Below are positions 35,232-42,275 of a DNA stretch of 56,990 nt, piece by piece. The notes under the pieces were generated by a model. It was not told where the DNA came from. It made no database searches and was given only the letters and a program-made list of their open reading frames with translations. Where the stretch lies: assembly GCA_913062865.1 (NCBI GenBank), contig CAJXWO010000012.1:1-56990 (forward strand). Direction: 5' to 3'. How positions within the stretch are numbered: position 1 is the stretch's first letter; every line of letters starts with the position of its first letter. Source of the stretch: an uncultured Paracoccaceae bacterium (lineage in GTDB: Bacteria > Pseudomonadota > Alphaproteobacteria > Rhodobacterales > Rhodobacteraceae). Made by a program: the position numbers and the translations under genes.

Positions 35232-36089
35232 TCAATTGCGGACGGACGGCCCTTCGACCGAAAGGCCGTTGCCGCGCGACTTGACGTAGAGCTCAAGCGC
35301 GATGAACTCTTCGGAACCCGGGCTGTAGGTTTCGGCACGGGTATCACGCACGCAGCCCTTGAAACGGCTGTGCACGCCGTTGAGCTTGGCGTTCTTCAAG
35401 CGGTAGGTCGGGAACCCGTTGATCTGCCCCTGGCTGAGATGGTCGGCCCGGATGTAGTTGCCGTAGTTTTCTTCGTGGCAGGATGCGCAGGACAACTCGA
35501 GAATGCCGGTACGGGTGTAGTACAGTTCCTTGCCCTGCTCCCAGGCCGCTTTCACCGGACCGTCGATCTGTACGTCGACGGGCATGCCGCGCGACTGCGA
35601 TGCAATCATTGCTTCGACGTTGATGGCGACCTTGGCGTCGTATTTCCAGGGCGCGGCACCCATGCGGTTCACGCGGCAGTCGTTCATCTGCATCTGCACC
35701 GTGCGCAATTCGCCAGCGTCCTCGTTCCATTTCGGATAGGTAGCCGCAACGCCCTTCATGCTATCCGGGCTTTCGTGACAGGACGCGCAGGACTTGCCTT
35801 CGGAACCCTCGACCGTTTCCCAGGTCGCAAGGCCGTCGTCGACAAAGATCATGCCCTGATTTTCGAAGTCGTCCATCTGCAGGGCCTGCGTCTCGTCAGC
35901 GCGGAAATGCCACCCGGAGATGATCTCGTCGACATAGGTATCGGCCATGTGAGCAGGCGCTGCCGCCTTCGTCGTCATTTCGACTTCACCGTTCAGAACA
36001 AGAGTGTCGTCGTCGGCGCCGCCGGCCAGAGCCACCACGGGCGCCGCAGCGATCAGTGCAATTGTCGCTGTCAGTGCCTTAAAATTCAT
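35232..36089 (-). CDS. soxA: SoxA diheme cytochrome c
   Basis: A 285-residue subunit of the SoxAX c-type cytochrome that joins thiosulfate to the SoxY cysteine. Signal peptide NFKALTATIALIAAAPVVAL; haem sites CASCH (~102) and CASCH (~200), the diheme type. The active-site Cys that ligates haem and carries sulfur is in SRFKGCVRDTRAETY. The ATG at 36089 is supported by AGGGAGGA upstream. Its mRNA leader contains a 10-base-arm hairpin. Confidence 0.94.
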   Translation of the reverse strand: MNFKALTATIALIAAAPVVALAGGADDDTLVLNGEVEMTTKAAAPAHMADTYVDEIISGWHFRADETQALQMDDFENQGMIFVDDGLATWETVEGSEGKSCASCHESPDSMKGVAATYPKWNEDAGELRTVQMQMNDCRVNRMGAAPWKYDAKVAINVEAMIASQSRGMPVDVQIDGPVKAAWEQGKELYYTRTGILELSCASCHEENYGNYIRADHLSQGQINGFPTYRLKNAKLNGVHSRFKGCVRDTRAETYSPGSEEFIALELYVKSRGNGLSVEGPSVRN

Positions 36090-36107
36090 ATCTTTTCCTC
36101 CCTGAAA

Positions 36108-36136
36108 CCGCCTTGCCCTTGTGCCAGGCAAGGCGG
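36108..36136 (-). promoter_or_regulatory. mRNA hairpin in the soxZ-soxA gap
   Basis: Arms CCGCCTTGCC and GGCAAGGCGG with a nine-base loop, ending a few bases before the soxA ribosome binding site on the minus strand. The tail (TTTCAGGGAGG) is poor in T, so it is more likely an mRNA processing or stability element than a full terminator. Confidence 0.55.
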
Positions 36137-36155
36137 CTGATATGTCCGTTTCGGA

Positions 36156-36485
36156 TCAGGCCATCGCGACCGACTTGGTCTCTTCGTAGACCGAGCCGTC
36201 ATCGTCGTACCAGGTGAATTGCAGATCACCGGCCTCGGGGATGGTGGCCTCGAACTCGAAATACGGGTTGGTCGAGATCGCCGGTTCCATCGTCACGTCG
36301 ATGATCGTGGTTCCGTTGAACTCGCAGGTGAAGCGATTGATGATCGAACGAGGGATCGTATTGCCGTTCGAGTCCTTGCGCTGACCCGATTCCATGGGGT
36401 GGCTGATCAGCGTTTTGAGGGTAACAACGTCGCCGGCCGCTGCCGACTTCGGAGCTTTCACGCGGGGTCTAACACCAGATGCCAT
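36156..36485 (-). CDS. soxZ: SoxZ sulfur carrier subunit
   Basis: A 109-residue periplasmic partner of SoxY without its own signal peptide (it is exported with SoxY). Immunoglobulin-like fold with VKAPKSAAAGDVVTLKTLIS and SHPMESGQRKDSNGNTIPR, the family signature. Spaced 19 bases after soxY. Confidence 0.94.
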   Translation of the reverse strand: MASGVRPRVKAPKSAAAGDVVTLKTLISHPMESGQRKDSNGNTIPRSIINRFTCEFNGTTIIDVTMEPAISTNPYFEFEATIPEAGDLQFTWYDDDGSVYEETKSVAMA

Positions 36486-36504
36486 TGTTCAGATCTCCTT
36501 TAAC

Positions 36505-36921
36505 TCAGCCGCCGCAGCCGCCGATGGTGACTTTCACTTCTTTCGAAGTGCGGGCGAAAGAACCGTCCGCCATCTGGGCGACGGCGATCACGTCCTGGGT
36601 GCCTGCCAAGCGGATACGCGTGGATGCGTATTGCGAGCCGGCCAGGTTACCGAATTTGAAGGTGGCCACACCGGGGGTCGGGTTGCCGGCGGCCAGCACC
36701 ATGATGGCGGTCGCGCCCTCTGCGCTGACGGTCACCGGAACGGTGTTGCCGTTCTCGGCGATTTCCGGTGCGTCCAGGTCGACGCCGCCATCGGCGACAT
36801 CTGCACCGCCTGTGAAGGCGTTGATTGCATCGTCGACGGCTGCGTTCGCGCGGAAGGGCAGAACGGTCAGCGCGACGGCACCGGCCGTGATGGCCATGGT
36901 TTCGCGGCGTGTGAAGTCCAT
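36505..36921 (-). CDS. soxY: SoxY sulfur carrier with C-terminal GGCGG swinging arm
   Basis: A 138-residue protein on which all Sox reactions occur. Tat signal (TRRETMAITAGAVALTVLPF) and the C-terminal TIGGCGG, whose Cys carries the sulfur intermediates. The sequence ends exactly with GGCGG, as in functional SoxY. Confidence 0.97.
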   Translation of the reverse strand: MDFTRRETMAITAGAVALTVLPFRANAAVDDAINAFTGGADVADGGVDLDAPEIAENGNTVPVTVSAEGATAIMVLAAGNPTPGVATFKFGNLAGSQYASTRIRLAGTQDVIAVAQMADGSFARTSKEVKVTIGGCGG

Positions 36922-36969
36922 TGCGTTTCTCCTTGGGTCTTCAGGATCTCTCTGAGGTCGCGTTCGGGA

Positions 36970-37449
36970 TTAGCTTTCCTTCAGCGTCATCAAGAACGCG
37001 ACCACGTCCTCGATCTGCTGGGCCGACAGGATCGGCTCGATGTCGCCCTCGGCAGCCTTGCCGGTATAGCCGTTACCCGGACGGATGAAGCCCGAGGTCT
37101 TATAGAAGGCCGGCATCACCGTGTCGGGGAACATCATCTTTGCGTTGGCCAGGATGCCGCGCAGTTCCGCTTCGCTCCGGACCTCTCCGGTCCAGGACAG
37201 CTCGGGGCCGACTTCGCCGTGGAAGGGCACATCGGGCAATTGCGCGATCTTGTGGCAGGCAACGCAGTTGCCAAGGCCTTTGTCGATCGCCACCTTCATC
37301 CCCTCTTCGGGGTTACCCGGCACGCCGGTCAGCGATTGTTCGATCTCGCCGTATTCAGTGAAGGACGCGTCGCTGGGCGCGACAACATCTGCGGCATTGG
37401 CGGCACCTGCGGCGAACGCGGCGGCGCAAATGATCGTTGTGAGTTTCAT
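36970..37449 (-). CDS. soxX: SoxX cytochrome c
   Basis: A 159-residue monohaem partner of SoxA. Signal peptide KLTTIICAAAFAAGAANA; single haem site CVACHKIAQ (~63); Met ligand probably in MMFPDTVMPAF. The start at 37449 is backed by GGAGG directly upstream and by a standard signal peptide; the longer frame adds MGGK. It is first in the soxXYZA group, with an operator-like repeat 83 bases upstream. Confidence 0.95.
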   Translation of the reverse strand: MKLTTIICAAAFAAGAANAADVVAPSDASFTEYGEIEQSLTGVPGNPEEGMKVAIDKGLGNCVACHKIAQLPDVPFHGEVGPELSWTGEVRSEAELRGILANAKMMFPDTVMPAFYKTSGFIRPGNGYTGKAAEGDIEPILSAQQIEDVVAFLMTLKES

Positions 37450-37531
37450 TTTTCCTCCCATGGCTATCGGGTCTTTCCGCTGGATAGCTTGGTATACCGT
37501 AGGCTACCGGGCCGCGATCACGCAACATCAA

Positions 37532-37547
37532 ATTCACAGAAGTGAAT
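37532..37547. promoter_or_regulatory. Perfect operator-like repeat upstream of soxX
   Basis: ATTCACAGAAGTGAAT: arms ATTCAC and GTGAAT around AGAA, i.e. ATTC-N8-GAAT. It sits in the 120-base gap between soxW and soxX, where the main sox promoter must be. The spacing and half-site fit a dimeric ArsR-family repressor, best candidate the soxR product at 39468-39803. Confidence 0.7.
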
Positions 37548-37569
37548 AACAGTGCCTTTTTGTCGCGCT

Positions 37570-38148
37570 TTAATCCGTGTTTCCGTCGCTACGTTCTTGG
37601 ATTCGGCGCGCGTGATAACGTTGGAAATCTTCACCGTTATCAAGCTCGTAGCGCTTTTCATTGACCCAGGTGAACATGTCGAGCACGGTGCCCGCCCCGA
37701 ACGCCCCGGGCATGGTCGCCACTGCGGCTTGCGGGGTCGCGACCCCCTCTTCGACCTCTTCGGGCAGGAACATGATCGTCGGGGTAAACAGAATCCCCCA
37801 TTTGCGCGCCATGTCTTTTTCCGACAGTGCCTCACCATCGAAGTCGGTGACCTCGATGTCGCCATGCAGGTTCAGTTGCACGACAAAGAAATTCTCGCCG
37901 ATATAGGATGACACGTCCTCGCGCGATAGGACCTCTTCGTGCATCTTCTTGCAGTAGATGCAGCCGCGCTGCTCGAAGAAGAGCACAAGGCGCTTGCCCT
38001 CGGCATTGGCCTCGTCCAGGTCCTCGCGCAGGTCCTTGAAGGTGTCGCGCATCCAGGGCGCCTTGTGTAGCCCATCATCCCCGATTTCGGTTGCTAAAGC
38101 CGGGCCCGCGGTCAGGGCCATGGCGGCGGCGAACAAGAAGTGCTTCAT
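37570..38148 (-). CDS. soxW: SoxW periplasmic thioredoxin
   Basis: A 192-residue thioredoxin-fold protein with a signal peptide (KHFLFAAAMALTAGPALA) and redox motif CIYC in QRGCIYCKKMHEEVLS, plus the cis-Pro in GILFTPTIMFL. It takes electrons from SoxV across the membrane and probably keeps SoxY reduced. 19 bases after soxV. Confidence 0.92.
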   Translation of the reverse strand: MKHFLFAAAMALTAGPALATEIGDDGLHKAPWMRDTFKDLREDLDEANAEGKRLVLFFEQRGCIYCKKMHEEVLSREDVSSYIGENFFVVQLNLHGDIEVTDFDGEALSEKDMARKWGILFTPTIMFLPEEVEEGVATPQAAVATMPGAFGAGTVLDMFTWVNEKRYELDNGEDFQRYHARRIQERSDGNTD

Positions 38149-38167
38149 GTTTGGGTCCTCCTCCGAC

Positions 38168-38905
38168 TCAGCCGATGCTCTGAAAGCCGGGGAACCAGCG
38201 GATCATCGCATCGGCGATCAATGTCACGGTATCGGTCGCGATCAAGACCGCGAACAGGATCAGCATACCGCCCATGACCTTTTCGACATAGGCCAGGTAT
38301 TTCCGGTTCCGGCCCACCCAGCGCAGGAACGGCTTGGCGAACAGCGCGGCAACCACGAAGGGCGCGGTCATGGCCAGCCCGTAGACCAGAAGCAGCAGCC
38401 CGCCGCGCCACAGATCCCCCATGCCCGAGGCAATCATCAGAATCGACGCAAGCGCCGGGCCCACGCAGGGCGTCCAGCCAAAGCCGAAGGCAAGGCCCAT
38501 GACATAGGCCCCGATGATGGTCGTGGGCTCGGCCGAGCTTTCGATCTTGGCCTCTCGGTACAGAATCGGGATGCGCACGACGCCCAGGAAATGCAGACCG
38601 AAGACGAACAGGATGGCGGCGGCCATATAGCTCAGCGGCTCCTTCCACTGGGCAAAGGCCTGCCCCAGCGCCGTGGCCCCCAGCCCCAGCATCACGAATA
38701 TCGACGTGACCCCAAGGGCAAAGAAAACGGCCGAGCTGACCAGGCGGCGCTGCGCCCCGGGCGCGATGTCACCATCGCCCTGCAACTCGGACATCGAAAT
38801 CCCGGCCATGTAGCACAGGTAGAAGGGCACCATGGGCAGGATGCAGGGCGTAAAGAATGAAATCAGCCCCGCAAGTGCCGCGCCTGCATAGGAAATTTCC
38901 AGCAT
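38168..38905 (-). CDS. soxV: SoxV (CcdA/DsbD-type) electron-transfer membrane protein
   Basis: A 245-residue protein with six membrane helices and the two CcdA cysteines in SFFTPCILPMVPFYLCYMAG and GWTPCVGPALASILM. It carries reducing power from cytoplasmic thioredoxin to SoxW. It is first of the minus-strand sox genes and divergent from soxS, sharing a 76-base promoter region. Confidence 0.92.
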   Translation of the reverse strand: MLEISYAGAALAGLISFFTPCILPMVPFYLCYMAGISMSELQGDGDIAPGAQRRLVSSAVFFALGVTSIFVMLGLGATALGQAFAQWKEPLSYMAAAILFVFGLHFLGVVRIPILYREAKIESSAEPTTIIGAYVMGLAFGFGWTPCVGPALASILMIASGMGDLWRGGLLLLVYGLAMTAPFVVAALFAKPFLRWVGRNRKYLAYVEKVMGGMLILFAVLIATDTVTLIADAMIRWFPGFQSIG

Positions 38906-38925
38906 ACCGTGGGATTCCTTGATCT

Positions 38926-38961
38926 ATTCACATATTCACATTAGGTTGTGTGTAGTGAAAT
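38926..38961. promoter_or_regulatory. Shared soxV/soxS control region
   Basis: Two head-to-tail ATTCACAT units (38926-38933, 38934-38941) and an inverted AGTGAAAT at 38954-38961, in the 76-base divergent gap. The half-sites share ATTCAC with the perfect site upstream of soxX, suggesting the same repressor binds here, possibly with other geometry. Confidence 0.55.
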
Positions 38962-38981
38962 CGTCAATCGGGTGGCTTGGC

Positions 38982-39350
38982 ATGAAACGCCGTCTCACGC
39001 TCCTGGCGGCAACGATCTGGGCTGCCGCCGCCCTTCCCGCAGCTGCGCTGGACCTCGTGATGGTGGACCGCGCAGGCTGTGTCTACTGCGAACGCTGGAA
39101 AGACGAGATCGGACCGATCTACCCCAAGACGGAGGTCGGACAGGCCGCGCCGTTGACCATCGTGTCGATCGGCGACGCGCCGCCCGACGGCGTGACCTTC
39201 GCGCGGAAGGTGTTGTTCACGCCCACCTTCATCCTCGTCGATGACGGACAGGAAGTGGGCCGGATCGAGGGCTACCCGGGAGAAGACTTCTTCTGGGGCC
39301 TGCTGGAGAAGATGCTGGAGGATCATGATCCTTCCGCAGCCCAGGGCTGA
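38982..39350 (+). CDS. soxS: SoxS thioredoxin-like protein
   Basis: A 122-residue protein with a signal peptide (RRLTLLAATIWAAAALPAAA) and active motif CVYC in DRAGCVYCERWKDEIGPIY. In Paracoccus SoxS reactivates the SoxY carrier. The start at 38982 gives a clean signal peptide; no strong ribosome binding site is visible before it. It precedes soxR by 117 bases. Confidence 0.85.
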   Translation: MKRRLTLLAATIWAAAALPAAALDLVMVDRAGCVYCERWKDEIGPIYPKTEVGQAAPLTIVSIGDAPPDGVTFARKVLFTPTFILVDDGQEVGRIEGYPGEDFFWGLLEKMLEDHDPSAAQG

Positions 39351-39467
39351 GGCCCGCAAGGAAAAGGCGGGCCAACCGTGGCAGAGGACGGGAACAACAT
39401 CATCGCGGACGGCACGGCACGGTGCTGCATCGTTGACCCGCCCTCCGGATCGGAGGTAACAGGCGCA

Positions 39468-39803
39468 ATGTCGCTTCCCGTTTTGTCCCACGACATGACC
39501 GAGGAAGAGCTCGACGCGATCGTCAACAACGCAACGACGGCGTCGGGCTTTCTCAAGGCCATCAGCCACGAAGGCCGGCTGATGATCCTGTGCCATCTGG
39601 TCACGGGCGAAAAATCGGTGACCGAACTCGAAGAACTGCTGTCGGCGCGTCAGGCGGCCGTGTCCCAGCAATTATCGCGCCTGCGGCTCGAAGGGCTCGT
39701 CGTGCCGCGACGCGAGGGCAAGGCGATTTATTACCGTTTGGCGGATGACCGCCCCAAGCGTATACTCGAACTCGTGTACGAGCTGTTCTGCACCGAAGAC
39801 TAG
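39468..39803 (+). CDS. soxR: SoxR: ArsR-family persulfide-sensing repressor (BigR/SqrR type)
   Basis: A 111-residue winged-helix protein. Recognition helix in VTELEELLSARQAAVSQQLS; wing RLRLEGLVVPRREGKAIYY. Cys42 (LMILCHLV) and Cys108 (YELFCTED) fall at the positions of the two sensing cysteines of SqrR/BigR, which form a bridging polysulfide and release DNA when sulfide or thiosulfate is present. The ATG at 39468 with GGAGG upstream gives the family length; an earlier GTG at 39378 would add 30 residues including two more cysteines, which I judge unlikely. It probably controls the sox genes and possibly the operon at 6250. Confidence 0.92.
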   Translation: MSLPVLSHDMTEEELDAIVNNATTASGFLKAISHEGRLMILCHLVTGEKSVTELEELLSARQAAVSQQLSRLRLEGLVVPRREGKAIYYRLADDRPKRILELVYELFCTED

Positions 39804-39856
39804 CCATCCTCGGCGGCCCGTACCCATAGGACTGCGTGCGAAGGGAGGCGCCGGTC

Positions 39857-40915
39857 ATGTACGATACGATACCCGAAACCTATGTGGTCGCGGCCATCGG
39901 GGCGTTTGGCGGGATCCTTCTGGGGCTTGCCGCGCGGTTGGGCCGGTTCTGCACCATGGGCGCGATCGAGGATATGCTTTACGGCAATTCCGACACCCGG
40001 ATGCGGATGTGGATCCTGGCCATCGGTGTCGCGGTGCTGGGCAGTTTCGGCGCCATCGCGGCGGGGCTCTTCGACCCCCTGCCCTCGTTCTATTTCTCGA
40101 TCCGCTGGATGCCTCTCGCCTCGATCCTCGGCGGTCTGATGTTCGGCTACGGCATGGCGCTTGCGGGCAATTGCGGATACGGTGCCATCGCCCGGTTGGG
40201 CGGCGGCGACCTGCGGTCTTTCGTGATCGTACTGGTCATGGGCGTGTCGGCCTACGTGGTGCTGGCCGGTCCGCTGGCGCCCTTGCGCAACTGGGTCTTT
40301 CCTCAGGAAAGCGTCACCTCGGCCGTGCCGCCGGGTCTGGCCCACCAGGCCGCGGCCGTCACCGGGCTGTCGGCAACCGTGATCGGTATGGCCGTCGGTG
40401 TGCTGATCATCGTGGGCGCACTGTGGTCCCGCGCGCTTCTGGCCAGCCCGAAATCCATCATCTGGTCCGTGGTCGTCGGCGTGGCCGTCGTATCGGGCTG
40501 GGTCGGCACCAGCTGGGTCGCCCAGACGGGCTATGCGGCGCTGCCGGTCGTCTCGCATTCCTTCTCGGCACCGGTGGGCGAATCCGTGCTGTACGCGATG
40601 ACCGGGTCGGTGCGGGCCCCGTCCTTTGCCGTGGGCTCGGTCGCCGGTGTCTGGCTTGGCGCCTTCATCGGGTCGCTCATCAAGGGCCATTTCCGCTGGG
40701 AAGCCTGCGAAGACCCGCGCGAGCTGCGCCGCCAGATCCTGGGCGCGGGCATCATGGGTGCCGGCGCCGTGATCGCCCTGGGCTGCACCATCGGACAGGG
40801 CATCAGCGCCTTCAGCCTGCTGGCCTATTCCGCGCCGGTCACGTTCCTGTCGATCGTCGCCGGTGCCGCGTTCGGCCTGCGCCAGCTGATCGAAGGGTTT
40901 CAGCCGGCCGAGTGA
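39857..40915 (+). CDS. soxT: SoxT: full-length YeeE/YedE sulfur-compound transporter
   Basis: A 352-residue membrane protein with ~9-10 helices. The two internal YeeE/YedE repeats have signature cysteines in RLGRFCTMGAIEDMLYG, MALAGNCGYGAIARLGGG and ALGCTIGQGISAFSLLAY. The family imports thiosulfate (TsuA) or moves related compounds in sox loci. Start at 39857 behind GGGAGG. It lies 53 bases after soxR and is probably co-transcribed with soxS-soxR. Compare the split half-transporters at 7203-8062. Confidence 0.88.
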   Translation: MYDTIPETYVVAAIGAFGGILLGLAARLGRFCTMGAIEDMLYGNSDTRMRMWILAIGVAVLGSFGAIAAGLFDPLPSFYFSIRWMPLASILGGLMFGYGMALAGNCGYGAIARLGGGDLRSFVIVLVMGVSAYVVLAGPLAPLRNWVFPQESVTSAVPPGLAHQAAAVTGLSATVIGMAVGVLIIVGALWSRALLASPKSIIWSVVVGVAVVSGWVGTSWVAQTGYAALPVVSHSFSAPVGESVLYAMTGSVRAPSFAVGSVAGVWLGAFIGSLIKGHFRWEACEDPRELRRQILGAGIMGAGAVIALGCTIGQGISAFSLLAYSAPVTFLSIVAGAAFGLRQLIEGFQPAE

Positions 40916-40932
40916 GCGCGCGGCAAACGGGA

Positions 40933-41018
40933 TGGTACGGGCGGCGGGACTTGAACCCGCACGGCACAAAGGCCTCCGGATTTTAAGTCCGGTATGTCTA
41001 CCATTCCATCACGCCCGC
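40933..41018 (-). tRNA. tRNA-Leu (anticodon UAA)
   Basis: An 86-nt class II tRNA on the minus strand. Acceptor GCGGGCG/CGCCCGT (one G-U end pair), anticodon arm CCGGACT-TAA-AATCCGG, a long variable arm (GGCCTTTGTGCC) as expected for leucine, T-arm GCGGGTTCAAGTCCCGC and encoded CCA. It reads UUA, a rare codon in GC-rich genomes. Confidence 0.94.
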
Positions 41019-41083
41019 TATCTGCATCGGACCATACCGGCTGAGGCGGGGCTGTAAACCGTCCGAACACTTGTTTCGTGCGG

Positions 41084-41629
41084 TCACAGATCGCGTTCCA
41101 CGGGGGTCTGAAGCAAGGCGCGTTCCCGCAGCCAAGGATTCAGGCGCACCGCCTCGGCCAGCACCTTCTGCCCCTCGTCCATGCGCCCCAGCCCCATCAG
41201 CGTCAGCGCCTTGCCGGACAGGGCACCCACATGACGCGGCGAGCGTTCCAGAGCCGCATCGAGGTTCTCGAGCGCCTTCGGAAAATCCTGCAACAGGAAA
41301 TAGACGAAAGCCCGTTGGTTGTAGCCCTCGGCGTAATCGGGGCAGTACTGCACGAGACCGTCGAAGATCGCCAAGGCCCCTTCGAAATCATAGACCTCGC
41401 GCCGCGACATCCCCAGGTTCAGCATACCCTGCGCCTTGGCATCGGGCGCGTCGGTCCACAACGCCCACATCTTGTCCGACAACACCTTGCCGGCCCGCTC
41501 ATCAGGTGCCACGCGGATCTGATCGAACAAAGCGTCAAGTTCGGCCGCGTGGTCGGGCGCGGGCGGACAGGTATCCGCCGATGCCAGTGATGCGGCCAGG
41601 ATTGCGGGCAGGATCAGGATGCGTCTCAT
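41084..41629 (-). CDS. Periplasmic TPR-repeat protein
   Basis: A 181-residue protein with a signal peptide (RRILILPAILAASLASA) and about three tetratricopeptide repeats (residues ~65-165, e.g. GALAIFDGLVQYCPDYAEGY and KALENLDAALERSPRHVGAL). TPRs mediate protein-protein contacts; no enzyme domain is present. It stands alone between tRNA-Leu and putR. Confidence 0.8.
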   Translation of the reverse strand: MRRILILPAILAASLASADTCPPAPDHAAELDALFDQIRVAPDERAGKVLSDKMWALWTDAPDAKAQGMLNLGMSRREVYDFEGALAIFDGLVQYCPDYAEGYNQRAFVYFLLQDFPKALENLDAALERSPRHVGALSGKALTLMGLGRMDEGQKVLAEAVRLNPWLRERALLQTPVERDL

Positions 41630-41691
41630 TACCCGATTGTGGCGCAGCCTGACCCAGGGTCAAGGGAGTGGCGGACAAACCGCCACATCGG

Positions 41692-42171
41692 CTACCCGTC
41701 GGACCGGCTCAGACCGTCCTCCTTGACAGCCTGCATCGCCACATAGGTCGAGGTGGCGGACACGTGCGGCAGGGTCGAGATCTTTTCGGCCAGAACCTTG
41801 CGATAGGCCCGCATGTCCTGCGTGCGCACCTTGAGCAGGTAATCGAAATTTCCGGCGATCAGGTGCGCCTGTTCGATCTCGGGGATCGTCGCGACACCCG
41901 CGTTGAACGCGTCCAACGCCGCCTCGCGCGTGTCCGTCAGCTTCACCTCGACAAAGGCGACATGGTCGACGCCCAACCGGATCGGGTCGATCAGTGCCCG
42001 GTAGCCGGTGATGATCCCATCGGTTTCCAGCCGGCGCAGCCGCGCCTGCGTGGGCGATTTGGACAGGCCGATACGGCGCGCGAGATCGGTGATACTGATC
42101 CGCCCCTCCGCCGCGAGGACCGTCAGAATCGCCTGATCGAAGCGGTCGAGCGAGTTCAGGTCATTTGACAT
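41692..42171 (-). CDS. putR: PutR: Lrp/AsnC-family regulator of proline use
   Basis: A 159-residue Lrp-type protein. HTH in ISITDLARRIGLSKSPTQAR LRRLE; C-terminal RAM ligand domain (YRALIDPIRLGVDHVAFVEV, AHLIAGNFDYLLKVRTQDM). It is divergent from putA, the arrangement of the PutR activator in Rhodobacter and Agrobacterium, which turns on putA with proline and represses itself. Confidence 0.88.
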   Translation of the reverse strand: MSNDLNSLDRFDQAILTVLAAEGRISITDLARRIGLSKSPTQARLRRLETDGIITGYRALIDPIRLGVDHVAFVEVKLTDTREAALDAFNAGVATIPEIEQAHLIAGNFDYLLKVRTQDMRAYRKVLAEKISTLPHVSATSTYVAMQAVKEDGLSRSDG

Positions 42172-42183
42172 GTCATTCTCCTG

Positions 42184-42231
42184 TTAATCAGGCCAAAAGA
42201 CAAACGGATATACCGCGTCTGGCCGATTTAA
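42184..42231. promoter_or_regulatory. Possible PutR operator in the putR-putA gap
   Basis: Long imperfect inverted repeat: TTAATCAGGCCA at 42184-42195 and, on the opposite strand, TTAAATCGGCCA ending at 42231. It is centred in the 104-base divergent gap. Lrp proteins bind such loosely conserved, widely spaced half-sites, so this is plausible but weak. Confidence 0.35.
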
Positions 42232-42275
42232 CCGGAGGAGATGGGATAAACTGCACGAAAAGCAAGGAGGACACC

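Noticed and set aside
39378..39467. Longer soxR starting at the GTG 39378
   Set aside because: The extra 30 residues (with a CC pair) are not family-like, while GGAGG before the ATG at 39468 and the Cys42/Cys108 numbering fit SqrR-type proteins.
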